Below are positions 1-5,435 of a DNA stretch of 5,435 bases, piece by piece. The stretch's first letter is position 1, and every line of letters begins with the position of its first letter. Made by a program: the position numbers and the translations under genes. The stretch is taken from positions 1 through 5,435 of the forward strand of contig CANIYB010000175.1 of assembly GCA_947471105.1 (NCBI GenBank). Reading direction: 5' to 3'. The notes under the pieces are model-generated. The model was not told the DNA's origin, did not search any database, and saw only the letters and a program-made list of their open reading frames with translations. Source of the DNA: Cytophagaceae bacterium. Lineage in GTDB: Bacteria > Bacteroidota > Bacteroidia > Cytophagales > Spirosomataceae.

Positions 1-1
1 A

Positions 2-676
2 GCGCCAGATGCACATTGGCATCGTTGGATTGAAAAAAGACCTATCCAATTACTGGTCGCCTCTTTGATTATGATTTTGATAGGGTCATTAGTCGAGTTA
101 GTGCCCACCTTCATGGTAAAATCGAATGTGCCCACAATCGCCGCCGTAAAACCTTATAGCGCTTTAGAGTTAGAAGGACGAGATATTTATATCCGAGAAG
201 GTTGTGTGAGTTGCCATTCTCAATTAGTCCGACCCTTTAGAAGTGAAACGGAGCGGTATGGTGAGTTTTCTAAATCAGGAGAGTTTGTATATGATCATCC
301 ATTTTTATGGGGATCTAAACGTACCGGGCCAGATTTACACCGAGAGGGTGGAAAATACCCCAACTCGTGGCATTATTATCACATGAAAGAACCAAGCTCC
401 ATGTCACCCGGATCCATCATGCCAGCCTATGATTGGCTTTATGAGCAATCTCTCAATACGAGCATGACGCAGAAAAAATTACAGGCCATGAAAACGTTAG
501 GGGTGCCTTATGAAGAAAGCCAAATTACAAACGCCGTGAAAGATTTAAATCGACAAGCGAAGGAGATTCAAACGCAGATGGCAGGAGAGAAAATTAAAAT
601 AGGAGCCGACAAAGAGATTATTGCTTTGATCGCTTATTTACAAAGATTAGGAACCGACATAAACAAAAAACAATAA
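2..676 (+). CDS. ccoO: cbb3-type cytochrome c oxidase monohaem subunit CcoO, C-terminal part (5' partial; probably the end of a CcoN-CcoO fusion)
   Basis: This is the membrane-anchored cytochrome c subunit of the cbb3 terminal oxidase, which passes electrons to the haem-copper subunit CcoN. The frame is open from the left edge, and 224 residues are visible. They show one hydrophobic anchor (roughly nt 44-115, ending in ELVPTF), then the SNVPTI...KPY...LELEGRDIYIREGC stretch typical of CcoO. The haem c site CVSCH is at nt 203-217. After it come RPFRSETERYGEFS, FLWGSKRTGPDLHREGGKYP, and the axial methionine in SPGSIMPAYDW (Met at nt 419-421). The C-terminal helix ends in IALIAYLQRLGTD. No in-frame ATG precedes the anchor: the first is at nt 71, inside it, and a TTG at nt 65 is equally internal. 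The true start is therefore outside the window. Many Bacteroidota fuse CcoN and CcoO, and the charged DAHWHRWIEKRP lead-in fits such a linker, but this cannot be proven here. The ccoQ start follows after 1 base. Confidence 0.95.
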   Translation, partial: APDAHWHRWIEKRPIQLLVASLIMILIGSLVELVPTFMVKSNVPTIAAVKPYSALELEGRDIYIREGCVSCHSQLVRPFRSETERYGEFSKSGEFVYDHPFLWGSKRTGPDLHREGGKYPNSWHYYHMKEPSSMSPGSIMPAYDWLYEQSLNTSMTQKKLQAMKTLGVPYEESQITNAVKDLNRQAKEIQTQMAGEKIKIGADKEIIALIAYLQRLGTDINKKQ

Positions 677-677
677 G

Positions 678-857
678 ATGTTTAAGCAATTCATTTCTGT
701 TATTCCAGGAGCCGATATTTTCATGATTTCCTCCTTGTGCATATTTATGGCCTTTTTTGTTTTAGTAGGCCTGTACATTTTTTGGATGGATCCTTCACAT
801 ACGGTTAAAATGCAAAATTTGCCATTAGAAAATAATGATTTTGAACCAAAATTTTAA
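678..857 (+). CDS. ccoQ: Small CcoQ/FixQ-like cbb3 oxidase subunit
   Basis: This is a 59-residue single-span membrane protein. ATG 678 lies 1 base after the ccoO stop and the TAA is at 855-857. The N-terminus is short (MFKQFISVIPGAD). A hydrophobic helix covers about residues 14-36 and ends in GLYIFWMD. A short polar tail follows (HTVKMQNLPLEN...), of the kind seen in Bacteroidota CcoQ-type proteins. In other bacteria CcoQ/FixQ is a small accessory subunit that stabilises the assembled oxidase and its contact with CcoP. It carries no haem, and none is visible here. Its position between ccoO and ccoP is the classical ccoNOQP order, and that order is the main basis for the name because the sequence itself is poorly conserved. 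Tight spacing on both sides (1 and 5 bases) implies translational coupling. Confidence 0.8.
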   Translation: MFKQFISVIPGADIFMISSLCIFMAFFVLVGLYIFWMDPSHTVKMQNLPLENNDFEPKF

Positions 858-862
858 AGAAT

Positions 863-1600
863 ATGGAAACCATTTATCTAGAAAATTGGCTAATCAGCTT
901 AGTGATATTAACGAGCATAGTCATATTCATTGTCACGGTGCAATTGAATTACACCCTCAAAAAATTAGCCCAAACTCAAAAACAACCCGATAAAAAATCG
1001 TTAAGTTGGTGGCAATCATTCACTGGATTAAGGCCTATAGAAGAGGAAAAGGACATCATGATCAAAGATTCTCATGATGGAATCATTGAATTAGACAATC
1101 CGACACCCCCTTGGTTTATGTATTTATTCTACTCCACAATTTTATTTGGGGTGATTTATTTAATTAATTACCACGTTATTCAAGATGGGAATATTCAAGA
1201 AACTGAATATAAAACAGATATGGCTAAAGCTGAAAAAGAGCGGGCTATCTACTTGAAAAAATTTGCTAAATCGATCAATGAAAACAATGTCGTGTTGGCG
1301 ACTTCTAAAAAGGATTTACAGGAAGGATCCACGATCTACAAAACAAATTGTGTGGCTTGTCATGGAAATTTAGGGCAGGGAGGCGTAGGGCCCAACTTCA
1401 CAGATCGATTTTGGATACATGGGGCGGGGATCAAAGATTTGTTTAAAACGATTACGAATGGGGTACCTGAAAAAGGGATGATCGCATGGAATAAAACAAT
1501 AAATCCTTTGCAAATTCAACAAGTTGCTTCCTATATTTTATCTTTACAAGGCACAAATCCTCCAGGGGCCAAAGAGCCTCAGGGAATTGAAATCAAATAA
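863..1600 (+). CDS. ccoP: cbb3-type cytochrome c oxidase subunit CcoP (monohaem)
   Basis: This 245-residue cytochrome c subunit is the likely electron entry point of the cbb3 oxidase. There are two membrane helices, at about residues 8-28 and 86-104. Between them is the FixP/CcoP N-terminal signature HDGIIELDNPTPPWF (71-85). A charged, probably helical stretch (115-150) leads to the cytochrome c domain. This domain has haem site CVACH (163-167), GQGGVGPNFTDRFW (171-184) and the axial Met206 in EKGMIAW, and it ends with QVASYILSLQG (222-230). Only one CXXCH is present. Proteobacterial CcoP has two haem c domains and is about 300 residues long; the one-haem, two-helix form is common in Bacteroidota. 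The protein continues 15 residues past SYILSLQG in a proline-rich tail. The start ATG is 5 bases after ccoQ in an A-rich leader, and the hydrophobic N-terminus supports it. Confidence 0.95.
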   Translation: METIYLENWLISLVILTSIVIFIVTVQLNYTLKKLAQTQKQPDKKSLSWWQSFTGLRPIEEEKDIMIKDSHDGIIELDNPTPPWFMYLFYSTILFGVIYLINYHVIQDGNIQETEYKTDMAKAEKERAIYLKKFAKSINENNVVLATSKKDLQEGSTIYKTNCVACHGNLGQGGVGPNFTDRFWIHGAGIKDLFKTITNGVPEKGMIAWNKTINPLQIQQVASYILSLQGTNPPGAKEPQGIEIK

Positions 1601-1613
1601 AAACCCATATAAC

Positions 1614-1841
1614 ATGATCAACCTTAGAAAAAATGTTGGGAAAATGGACCAAATTGTCCGTATTTCGTTAGCCGTTGCCATAGCCATTCTGGCTTATTCG
1701 GGTATCATTCCGAAAGACATTAGTTTAGCCGTCTATTTAGTGTCCGTTTTTATTGCTTTGACGGGCTTTGTGAGAATTTGTCCGCTTTATAAAGTGTTGC
1801 ATAAAAGTACAACCCGCGAAGAACCTCCACATATCAGTTAA
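1614..1841 (+). CDS. DUF2892 (YgaP-like) small membrane protein
   Basis: This 75-residue protein carries the family pattern: N-terminal NLRKNVGKMDQIVRI, a first hydrophobic helix at about residues 17-33, a short IIPKDIS turn, and a second helix at about 37-53. It closes with GFVRICPLYKVLHKST (51-66), and the conserved cysteine in CPLY is residue 56. DUF2892 resembles the membrane region of E. coli YgaP, where it is joined to a rhodanese sulfurtransferase domain; no rhodanese domain is present here. Its role in cbb3 loci is not established, and I assign none. ATG 1614 is chosen because the family motif starts within a few residues. The in-frame TTG at 1524 would overlap ccoP by 77 bases and add an unrelated N-terminus. 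The gene is 13 bases after ccoP and directly before the hairpin at 1845, so it looks like the last gene of the first operon segment. Confidence 0.85.
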   Translation: MINLRKNVGKMDQIVRISLAVAIAILAYSGIIPKDISLAVYLVSVFIALTGFVRICPLYKVLHKSTTREEPPHIS

Positions 1842-1844
1842 CAA

Positions 1845-1873
1845 AAAGGTCCGCACAAACGGACCTTCTTTTT
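1845..1873 (+). terminator. Intrinsic terminator or attenuator hairpin between the DUF2892 gene and ccoG
   Basis: A perfect 8-bp stem, AAGGTCCG (1846-1853) with CGGACCTT (1860-1867), encloses the 6-base loop CACAAA and is followed by CTTTTT (1868-1873). It starts 4 bases after the DUF2892 stop, and its T-run ends against the ATG of ccoG at 1874. The left flank (AAAAA, 1843-1847) gives a T-run on the other strand as well, so the element could terminate in both directions. Because it fills the whole intergenic space, any leader for ccoG lies inside the stem or T-run. I saw no Bacteroidota-type promoter (TTG ... TAnnTTTG) just upstream by eye. Partial read-through, giving less assembly protein than oxidase subunit, is therefore the likeliest role. 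The structure is clear; the strength of termination is inferred. Confidence 0.8.
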
Positions 1874-3277
1874 ATGTCTCAATTTAATTTAGAAAATGAT
1901 GATTATCGAAATCATCTGTATAATCAAGCAAAAGATGGGAAAAGACTTTGGATCTACCCCGGAAGAATTATAGGAAATTTATATCGAGCTAGAACTTATT
2001 TTTCCTACGTGCTTTTAATCTTATTGTTTGGATTGCCATGGGTGGAGATTTCGGGCCAACCGGTTTTCATGTTCAATGTGATCGAGCGTACTTTTATTTT
2101 CTGGACCGTTCCATTTTACCCACAAGATTTTCATTTAGTTGCCTTAGGGATTGTTTGTTTTTTAATCTTCATTAGTTTGTTTACGGTGCTATTTGGCCGA
2201 ATATGGTGCGGTTGGGCCTGTCCTCAAACCATATTCATGGAAATGCTATTCAGGAAAATTGAATATTGGATTGAAGGAGATGATAAGGCACAAAGGAGGT
2301 TAGATGAGGGTCCTTGGAACCAAGAGAAGATTCTTAAAAAGTCAAGCAAACATTTTATCTTTTTGATTTTAGCTTTTGCCATTTCCAATACCTTTCTCAT
2401 GTATATCATCGGAAAAAAAGAATGGTTGAAGTTAGTCATAGAACCACCCATGAACCATTTAATTGGGTTTATGGCCATCTGGATTTTTACGGCTGTATTC
2501 TATTTTGTATTTGCTCGCTTTAGAGAAATCGTTTGTATGGTAGTCTGTCCCTATGGAAGATTGCAAGGGGTTTTATTGGACAATAATTCTATTTTAGTCC
2601 AATACGATCATAAAAGAGGAGAACCCAAAGGCAAATTAACCAAAGGAGAAACTTCCACAAACCATGGAGATTGCATTGATTGCCACTGGTGTGTGCGTGT
2701 TTGCCCGACAGGAATTGACATACGAAATGGGAGTAACCAATTGGAATGCATCGGATGTACCTCATGCATCGATGCCTGTGACGAGGTCATGGAAAAAATC
2801 AATAAGCCTAAGGATTTAATCCGCTATGATTCTCTCAACGGAGTTAATTCAGGTACCAAACTTAAATTCACCACTCGGATTGCAGCCTATAGCGTTGCAT
2901 TAATGGCTATTATAGGAGTATTTGGCTATTTACTTATCACAAGAAAAAATTATGAAACCACACTTTTGCGTATGCCAGGAATGACGTATCAATATGATGA
3001 AAAAACGCATATGGTGAGTAATTTATACCAAATTGAAATTTTAAATAAATCCAAAGGCAAGCAGCATTATAAAATTACGGTGGCTCCTCCTTTGACATTA
3101 ATATGGGTAGGAAAGGGGATAAGCATGATTGAAAATGGGAAAATGGCCAAAGGGGAGTTTTTTATCAAAGGATTAGTAGGCCAACAACCGAGACGCGAAA
3201 AATTACCCATCATGGTCACTGATTCTGAGGGGGATACGGAAATCATTAAAACAAGTTTTATACAACCAGATGAATAA
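1874..3277 (+). CDS. ccoG: Cytochrome c oxidase accessory protein CcoG/FixG (di-[4Fe-4S] membrane protein)
   Basis: This 467-residue polyferredoxin-like membrane protein acts in cbb3 oxidase biogenesis; in Rhodobacter CcoG has been linked to copper reduction for the Cu centre. The N-terminal GKRLWIYP (22-29) is followed by helices at about 42-56 and 87-109. Next come the membrane-edge cysteine pair CGWACPQTIFMEM (Cys112, Cys116) and RKIEYWIEGD. Helices at about 159-179 and 196-215 precede the second pair CMVVCPYGRLQG (Cys221, Cys225). Two ferredoxin clusters are complete: Cys267, 270, 273 and 277 in CIDCHWCVRVCPTGIDIR, and Cys292, 295, 298 and 302. A fifth helix (about 334-354) leads to the FixG C-terminal Ig-like domain, ending near residue 460. 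Length and all cysteines match the family. ATG 1874 is supported by alignment to the usual N-terminus, yet it directly follows the terminator hairpin, leaving no free ribosome site. ccoH overlaps the end by 8 bases. Confidence 0.96.
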   Translation: MSQFNLENDDYRNHLYNQAKDGKRLWIYPGRIIGNLYRARTYFSYVLLILLFGLPWVEISGQPVFMFNVIERTFIFWTVPFYPQDFHLVALGIVCFLIFISLFTVLFGRIWCGWACPQTIFMEMLFRKIEYWIEGDDKAQRRLDEGPWNQEKILKKSSKHFIFLILAFAISNTFLMYIIGKKEWLKLVIEPPMNHLIGFMAIWIFTAVFYFVFARFREIVCMVVCPYGRLQGVLLDNNSILVQYDHKRGEPKGKLTKGETSTNHGDCIDCHWCVRVCPTGIDIRNGSNQLECIGCTSCIDACDEVMEKINKPKDLIRYDSLNGVNSGTKLKFTTRIAAYSVALMAIIGVFGYLLITRKNYETTLLRMPGMTYQYDEKTHMVSNLYQIEILNKSKGKQHYKITVAPPLTLIWVGKGISMIENGKMAKGEFFIKGLVGQQPRREKLPIMVTDSEGDTEIIKTSFIQPDE

Positions 3278-3728
3278 TAACAAGCCATTTAAGTTCCATT
3301 GGGGACATGGAATCATCCTGACATTTATCCTTTTTGGAGGATTTATGGCCTATTTCTACATTCATATGACGCATGAAAATATTGACCTCGTGGGTAAACA
3401 ATATTATCAGGACGGACAAAATTTCCAAGAAAAAATTAATGAGCGAAACGGAGCGAATCAGTTAGTAGAAAAACCCATTTACGAGTTTAGCGAAGATTTC
3501 CAAGCGGTCCGAATTAGTTATCCCAGTTCCATACAAAAGATATCCTTGGTATTTTATCGGCCATCGGATGCTAAGCTAGACCAACAAATTAACCTGTCGA
3601 AATTATCACGTGATTTTCAAATTATCAAAACGTCCTTTTTAAAGAGAGGCCCCTGGAAATTATCCATTCATTGGGTTCAAAATAATCAAAAATATCAGGA
3701 AGAGCATCGCGTAATTGTGCCTTTATGA
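3270..3728 (+). CDS. ccoH: cbb3 oxidase assembly protein CcoH/FixH
   Basis: This is a 152-residue FixH-family membrane protein needed for assembly or stability of cbb3 oxidase in studied proteobacteria. A short basic N-terminus (FKFHWGHG) precedes one helix at about residues 14-31. Next is the family hallmark: IDLVGKQYYQDGQNFQEKINERN (38-60), with the NID/DLVxKxYY...Q pattern seen just outside the membrane. A periplasmic beta-rich domain (about 70-150) contains ISLVFYRPSDAKLDQQI and ends in GPWKLSIHW...RVIVPL. The length is normal. ATG 3270 lies inside the last codons of ccoG, with an 8-base overlap and the ccoG stop at 3275-3277, so the two are probably translated in a coupled way. The TauE/SafE gene follows after 7 bases. 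Confidence 0.92.
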   Translation: MNNNKPFKFHWGHGIILTFILFGGFMAYFYIHMTHENIDLVGKQYYQDGQNFQEKINERNGANQLVEKPIYEFSEDFQAVRISYPSSIQKISLVFYRPSDAKLDQQINLSKLSRDFQIIKTSFLKRGPWKLSIHWVQNNQKYQEEHRVIVPL

Positions 3729-3735
3729 CAACAGT

Positions 3736-4398
3736 ATGAATACTTGGTACTATAGTTTCTTTATAGGGTTAGCGGGTAGTTGGCATTGCTTGATCATGTG
3801 CGGTCCGATCGTTTCCTCCATAAAATCCAAAGGAAAATCGAATCTCCGAATGATTCTCTATCCCTTAGGTAGAATCTTGATGTACGGGATTTTGGGATAT
3901 TTAGTAGCGGGATTAGGTTCCATTTGGCTGTTTCCCACCTGGTGGTATGTGTATTACATCGCAGCAGGTATATTGATTATTTTAGTCATGACCCAAAAAA
4001 TAGGAGATGGATTATTGCTTTTTTTACATGAAAGTGTAGGCGATTATTTACGAAAAAAGGGGGTCCAATGGGGTATTTTGGGGTATTTTATGGCCGGCAT
4101 GGCTAATGGATTGATGCCTTGCGGATTAGTAGTGGCAGGTTTAAGTGTGGCGATGATCCAGCCAAATCCTTATTTGGGATTTTTAAGTATGGTCAGTTTT
4201 GGCATTGCGACTTTGCCTGCACTCCAAGTGTATGTTTGGGGCTTAAAGAAAATTAACCTAAAACCCTTGATGTATTTAGGCTGGGCTATATCCGTCCTAT
4301 TAATCGTCCGAGGAACTTGGGGAATCGGGATGAATCAATCCCATTATTTAAAGCATTCGAATGTAAGCCCGATTATTTGTCATCCCTTTTCAAAATAG
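3736..4398 (+). CDS. TauE/SafE-annotated (DsbD_2-like) membrane protein of the cbb3 assembly cluster
   Basis: This 220-residue polytopic membrane protein is of the type usually annotated sulfite exporter TauE/SafE, and it resembles the DsbD_2 cytochrome c biogenesis transmembrane family. Near the N-terminus is GLAGSWHCLIMCGPI (11-25; His17, Cys18, Met21, Cys22). A second conserved site, MANGLMPCGLV, is at 122-132 (Met127, Cys129). About six hydrophobic segments are visible (roughly 5-25, 40-60, 68-86, 112-138, 146-168, 177-196). Members commonly sit beside ccoG and ccoH, and paired Cys/Met/His sites in helices suggest copper or thiol handling rather than sulfite export; this is inference. The tail ends with SPIICHPFSK, adding a Cys-His pair (215-216). 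ATG 3736, 7 bases after ccoH, is preferred. A TTG at 3715 would overlap ccoH and add seven residues (MCLYDNS) unlike the family start. The stop is 4 bases from the convergent regulator's stop. Confidence 0.88.
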   Translation: MNTWYYSFFIGLAGSWHCLIMCGPIVSSIKSKGKSNLRMILYPLGRILMYGILGYLVAGLGSIWLFPTWWYVYYIAAGILIILVMTQKIGDGLLLFLHESVGDYLRKKGVQWGILGYFMAGMANGLMPCGLVVAGLSVAMIQPNPYLGFLSMVSFGIATLPALQVYVWGLKKINLKPLMYLGWAISVLLIVRGTWGIGMNQSHYLKHSNVSPIICHPFSK

Positions 4399-4402
4399 CC
4401 TA

Positions 4403-5435
4403 TTAGTATTTCAGGTTAGCCAGCGCTAAAGGTTTTAAAATTTTCATTTCGCTGCCTTTGATTTCCACGAGGCCTTCTTTTTTAAATTCACTTAGGGTTC
4501 TGATGACCGATTCGGTCGCGGTACCTACTCGAGAGGCTAAATCTTCTCTGGATAATTTCATGGTAATGGGACTTTCCATGCTCGTTCCGTAGGTTTTGGC
4601 TAGTTCCACTAATGCGGCTGCGACGCGCATGCGAAGCGATTGATAGGCCATCGACATTAAAATAGCCTCATTTTTGATCAAATACTTAGTCAATTCCTTT
4701 CGGAAAAATATTTCCAAATGGATATTTTCCTTGATGATGGCTTGGAAATCTTTGGCTGAAATGCTGATGACGGTAGCTTCTTCCAGTGCTTCGGCTGATT
4801 CTCTATAGATTTGGTTTTCTAAAATATCCACAAAGCCAAAAAATTCACCTTCTTGGACAAAGGAGGTAATGAAGTATTTTCCATCACGATTCGTATGGTA
4901 GGTTTTAATCTTTCCTTTTTGGAGAAAGTATAAGCGGGCTGGGTTGTCACCTTCAGCGTAGACAATTTGCTTTTTATTGATCGCAGACGATCTTTTTTCT
5001 TTAGGGTAATGAGTAAAATCTAAAAATTCTAAAGCCTCATGCGCTAAGGCCACCTCTGAATGGGAATCGTTTTGCAAAGAAGTATAGCCTTCAAATTTTT
5101 TGAGTCGGGATTCGATGGCTTTAAGTAACTCAACTTCTTGGAATGGTTTCGTCAAATAGTCATCGGCACCCATTTCCATCCCCTTACGCATGTCGGCACG
5201 ATCTGTTTTGGCGGTAAGAAAAATAAAAGGAACCTTGCTTAAAATATCATTGCTTGAAAAAACTTGGAGAACGCCATAGCCATCTAAATGGGGCATCATG
5301 ATGTCGCAAATGACGATATCGGGTGTGGATAATTTAGCCAACCGAACGCCTTCGATCCCGTCAGATGCTTTCTCCACTTGATATCCTGACAGTTCTAACA
5401 GTTCTGCCGTATTTTCACGGATATCAACATTATCC
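4403..5435 (-). CDS. Response regulator fused to a Crp/Fnr-type transcription factor (REC-cNMP-HTH), 5' partial
   Basis: The frame is open through the right edge. The 343 visible residues begin DNVDIRENTAELLELSGYQ, so only about ten residues (start plus first strand) are missing. A GTG at 5377 is internal to the receiver fold and is not the start. The receiver domain has the acidic DN at the edge, phosphoacceptor Asp (codon 5303-5305, in ICDIMMP), Thr (5213-5215, in FLTAKTD) and Lys (5147-5149, in YLTKPF). After a linker, a cyclic-nucleotide-type beta-barrel spans about nt 4670-5000 (AEGDNPARLYFLQKGKIK, FVQEGEFFGFVDIL). A long dimer helix follows, then a Crp winged helix (LSREDLASRVGTATESVIR, about nt 4440-4570). 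The only cysteine visible lies in the receiver, so there is no FNR-type iron-sulfur site. The role is phosphorylation-controlled DNA binding. Control of the adjacent oxidase is plausible from position only. A partner kinase would be expected upstream, beyond the right edge. Confidence 0.93.
   Translation of the reverse strand, partial: DNVDIRENTAELLELSGYQVEKASDGIEGVRLAKLSTPDIVICDIMMPHLDGYGVLQVFSSNDILSKVPFIFLTAKTDRADMRKGMEMGADDYLTKPFQEVELLKAIESRLKKFEGYTSLQNDSHSEVALAHEALEFLDFTHYPKEKRSSAINKKQIVYAEGDNPARLYFLQKGKIKTYHTNRDGKYFITSFVQEGEFFGFVDILENQIYRESAEALEEATVISISAKDFQAIIKENIHLEIFFRKELTKYLIKNEAILMSMAYQSLRMRVAAALVELAKTYGTSMESPITMKLSREDLASRVGTATESVIRTLSEFKKEGLVEIKGSEMKILKPLALANLKY

Noticed and set aside
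1524..1613. Upstream TTG start for the DUF2892 gene
   Set aside because: It would overlap ccoP by 77 bases and add residues that are just ccoP read in another frame; ATG 1614 fits the family start.
2224..2802. Minus-strand open frames of 84 and 64 codons inside ccoG
   Set aside because: They lie opposite conserved ccoG coding sequence, resemble no family, and are explained as shadows of it.
3067..3288. Minus-strand open frame of 73 codons at the ccoG/ccoH junction
   Set aside because: It is opposite the CcoG C-terminal domain with no recognisable motif or leader.
4327..4342. Hairpin GGGAT-GAATCA-ATCCC near the end of the TauE/SafE gene as a terminator for the regulator
   Set aside because: The 5-bp stem is within coding sequence and has no T-run on the minus strand after it.
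4416..4429. Small hairpin TTAGC-CAGC-GCTAA as a terminator for the + strand operon
   Set aside because: The stem is only 5 bp, it lies inside the regulator's coding region, and no clean T-run follows directly (AGGTTTTAAAATTTT).
1..5435. FNR/FixK-type boxes (TTGAT-N4-ATCAA) and other promoters
   Set aside because: None was found by eye, and the window has no intergenic space above 32 bases; the operon and regulator promoters lie outside both edges.

Overview
The window is 5.4 kb of a bacterial respiratory locus. It holds most of a cbb3-type (high-affinity, microaerobic) cytochrome c oxidase operon on the + strand. Facing it on the - strand is a response regulator fused to a Crp/Fnr-type DNA-binding protein. 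The organism is most likely a member of Bacteroidota, probably of the Cytophagales type. The reasons are the CcoO region whose frame enters the window with no start codon (as in CcoN-CcoO fusions), the single-haem CcoP, the order ccoO-ccoQ-ccoP ... ccoG-ccoH-TauE/SafE, AT-leaning DNA, A-rich leaders without clear GGAGG sites, and protein wording typical of the phylum. The lineage is an inference from family resemblance, not a search result.

Layout: positions 2-676 are the 3' end of ccoO (or ccoNO), 678-857 a small ccoQ-like membrane subunit, and 863-1600 monohaem ccoP. Positions 1614-1841 are a small DUF2892 (YgaP-like) membrane protein. A strong intrinsic-terminator-like hairpin lies at 1845-1873, and its T-run touches the start codon of ccoG (1874-3277). 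ccoG is followed by ccoH/fixH (3270-3728, overlapping ccoG by 8 bases) and a TauE/SafE (DsbD_2-like) membrane protein (3736-4398). The + strand genes then meet a convergent regulator (4403 to the right edge, 5' end missing) across a gap of only 4 bases. Nearly every base is coding and no gap exceeds 32 bases. No RNA genes, insertion sequences, CRISPR arrays or repeats of note were seen.

How the genes work together: CcoO and CcoP carry electrons through c-type haems to the haem-copper subunit CcoN, which lies off the left edge. CcoQ is a small accessory or stabilising subunit. CcoG, CcoH and the TauE/SafE protein belong to the assembly and copper-delivery group. The hairpin divides the structural genes from the assembly genes and could set their relative expression. 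The convergent REC-Crp regulator lacks FNR-type cluster cysteines and has a receiver domain with the visible phosphorylation residues, so it would be driven by a kinase rather than by direct oxygen sensing. That it controls this oxidase is plausible from proximity only.

This is mostly a conventional oxidase locus. I found no evidence for a wholly new system. The points most worth a second look are the hairpin against the ccoG start and the regulator's unusual ligand-site and recognition-helix residues.
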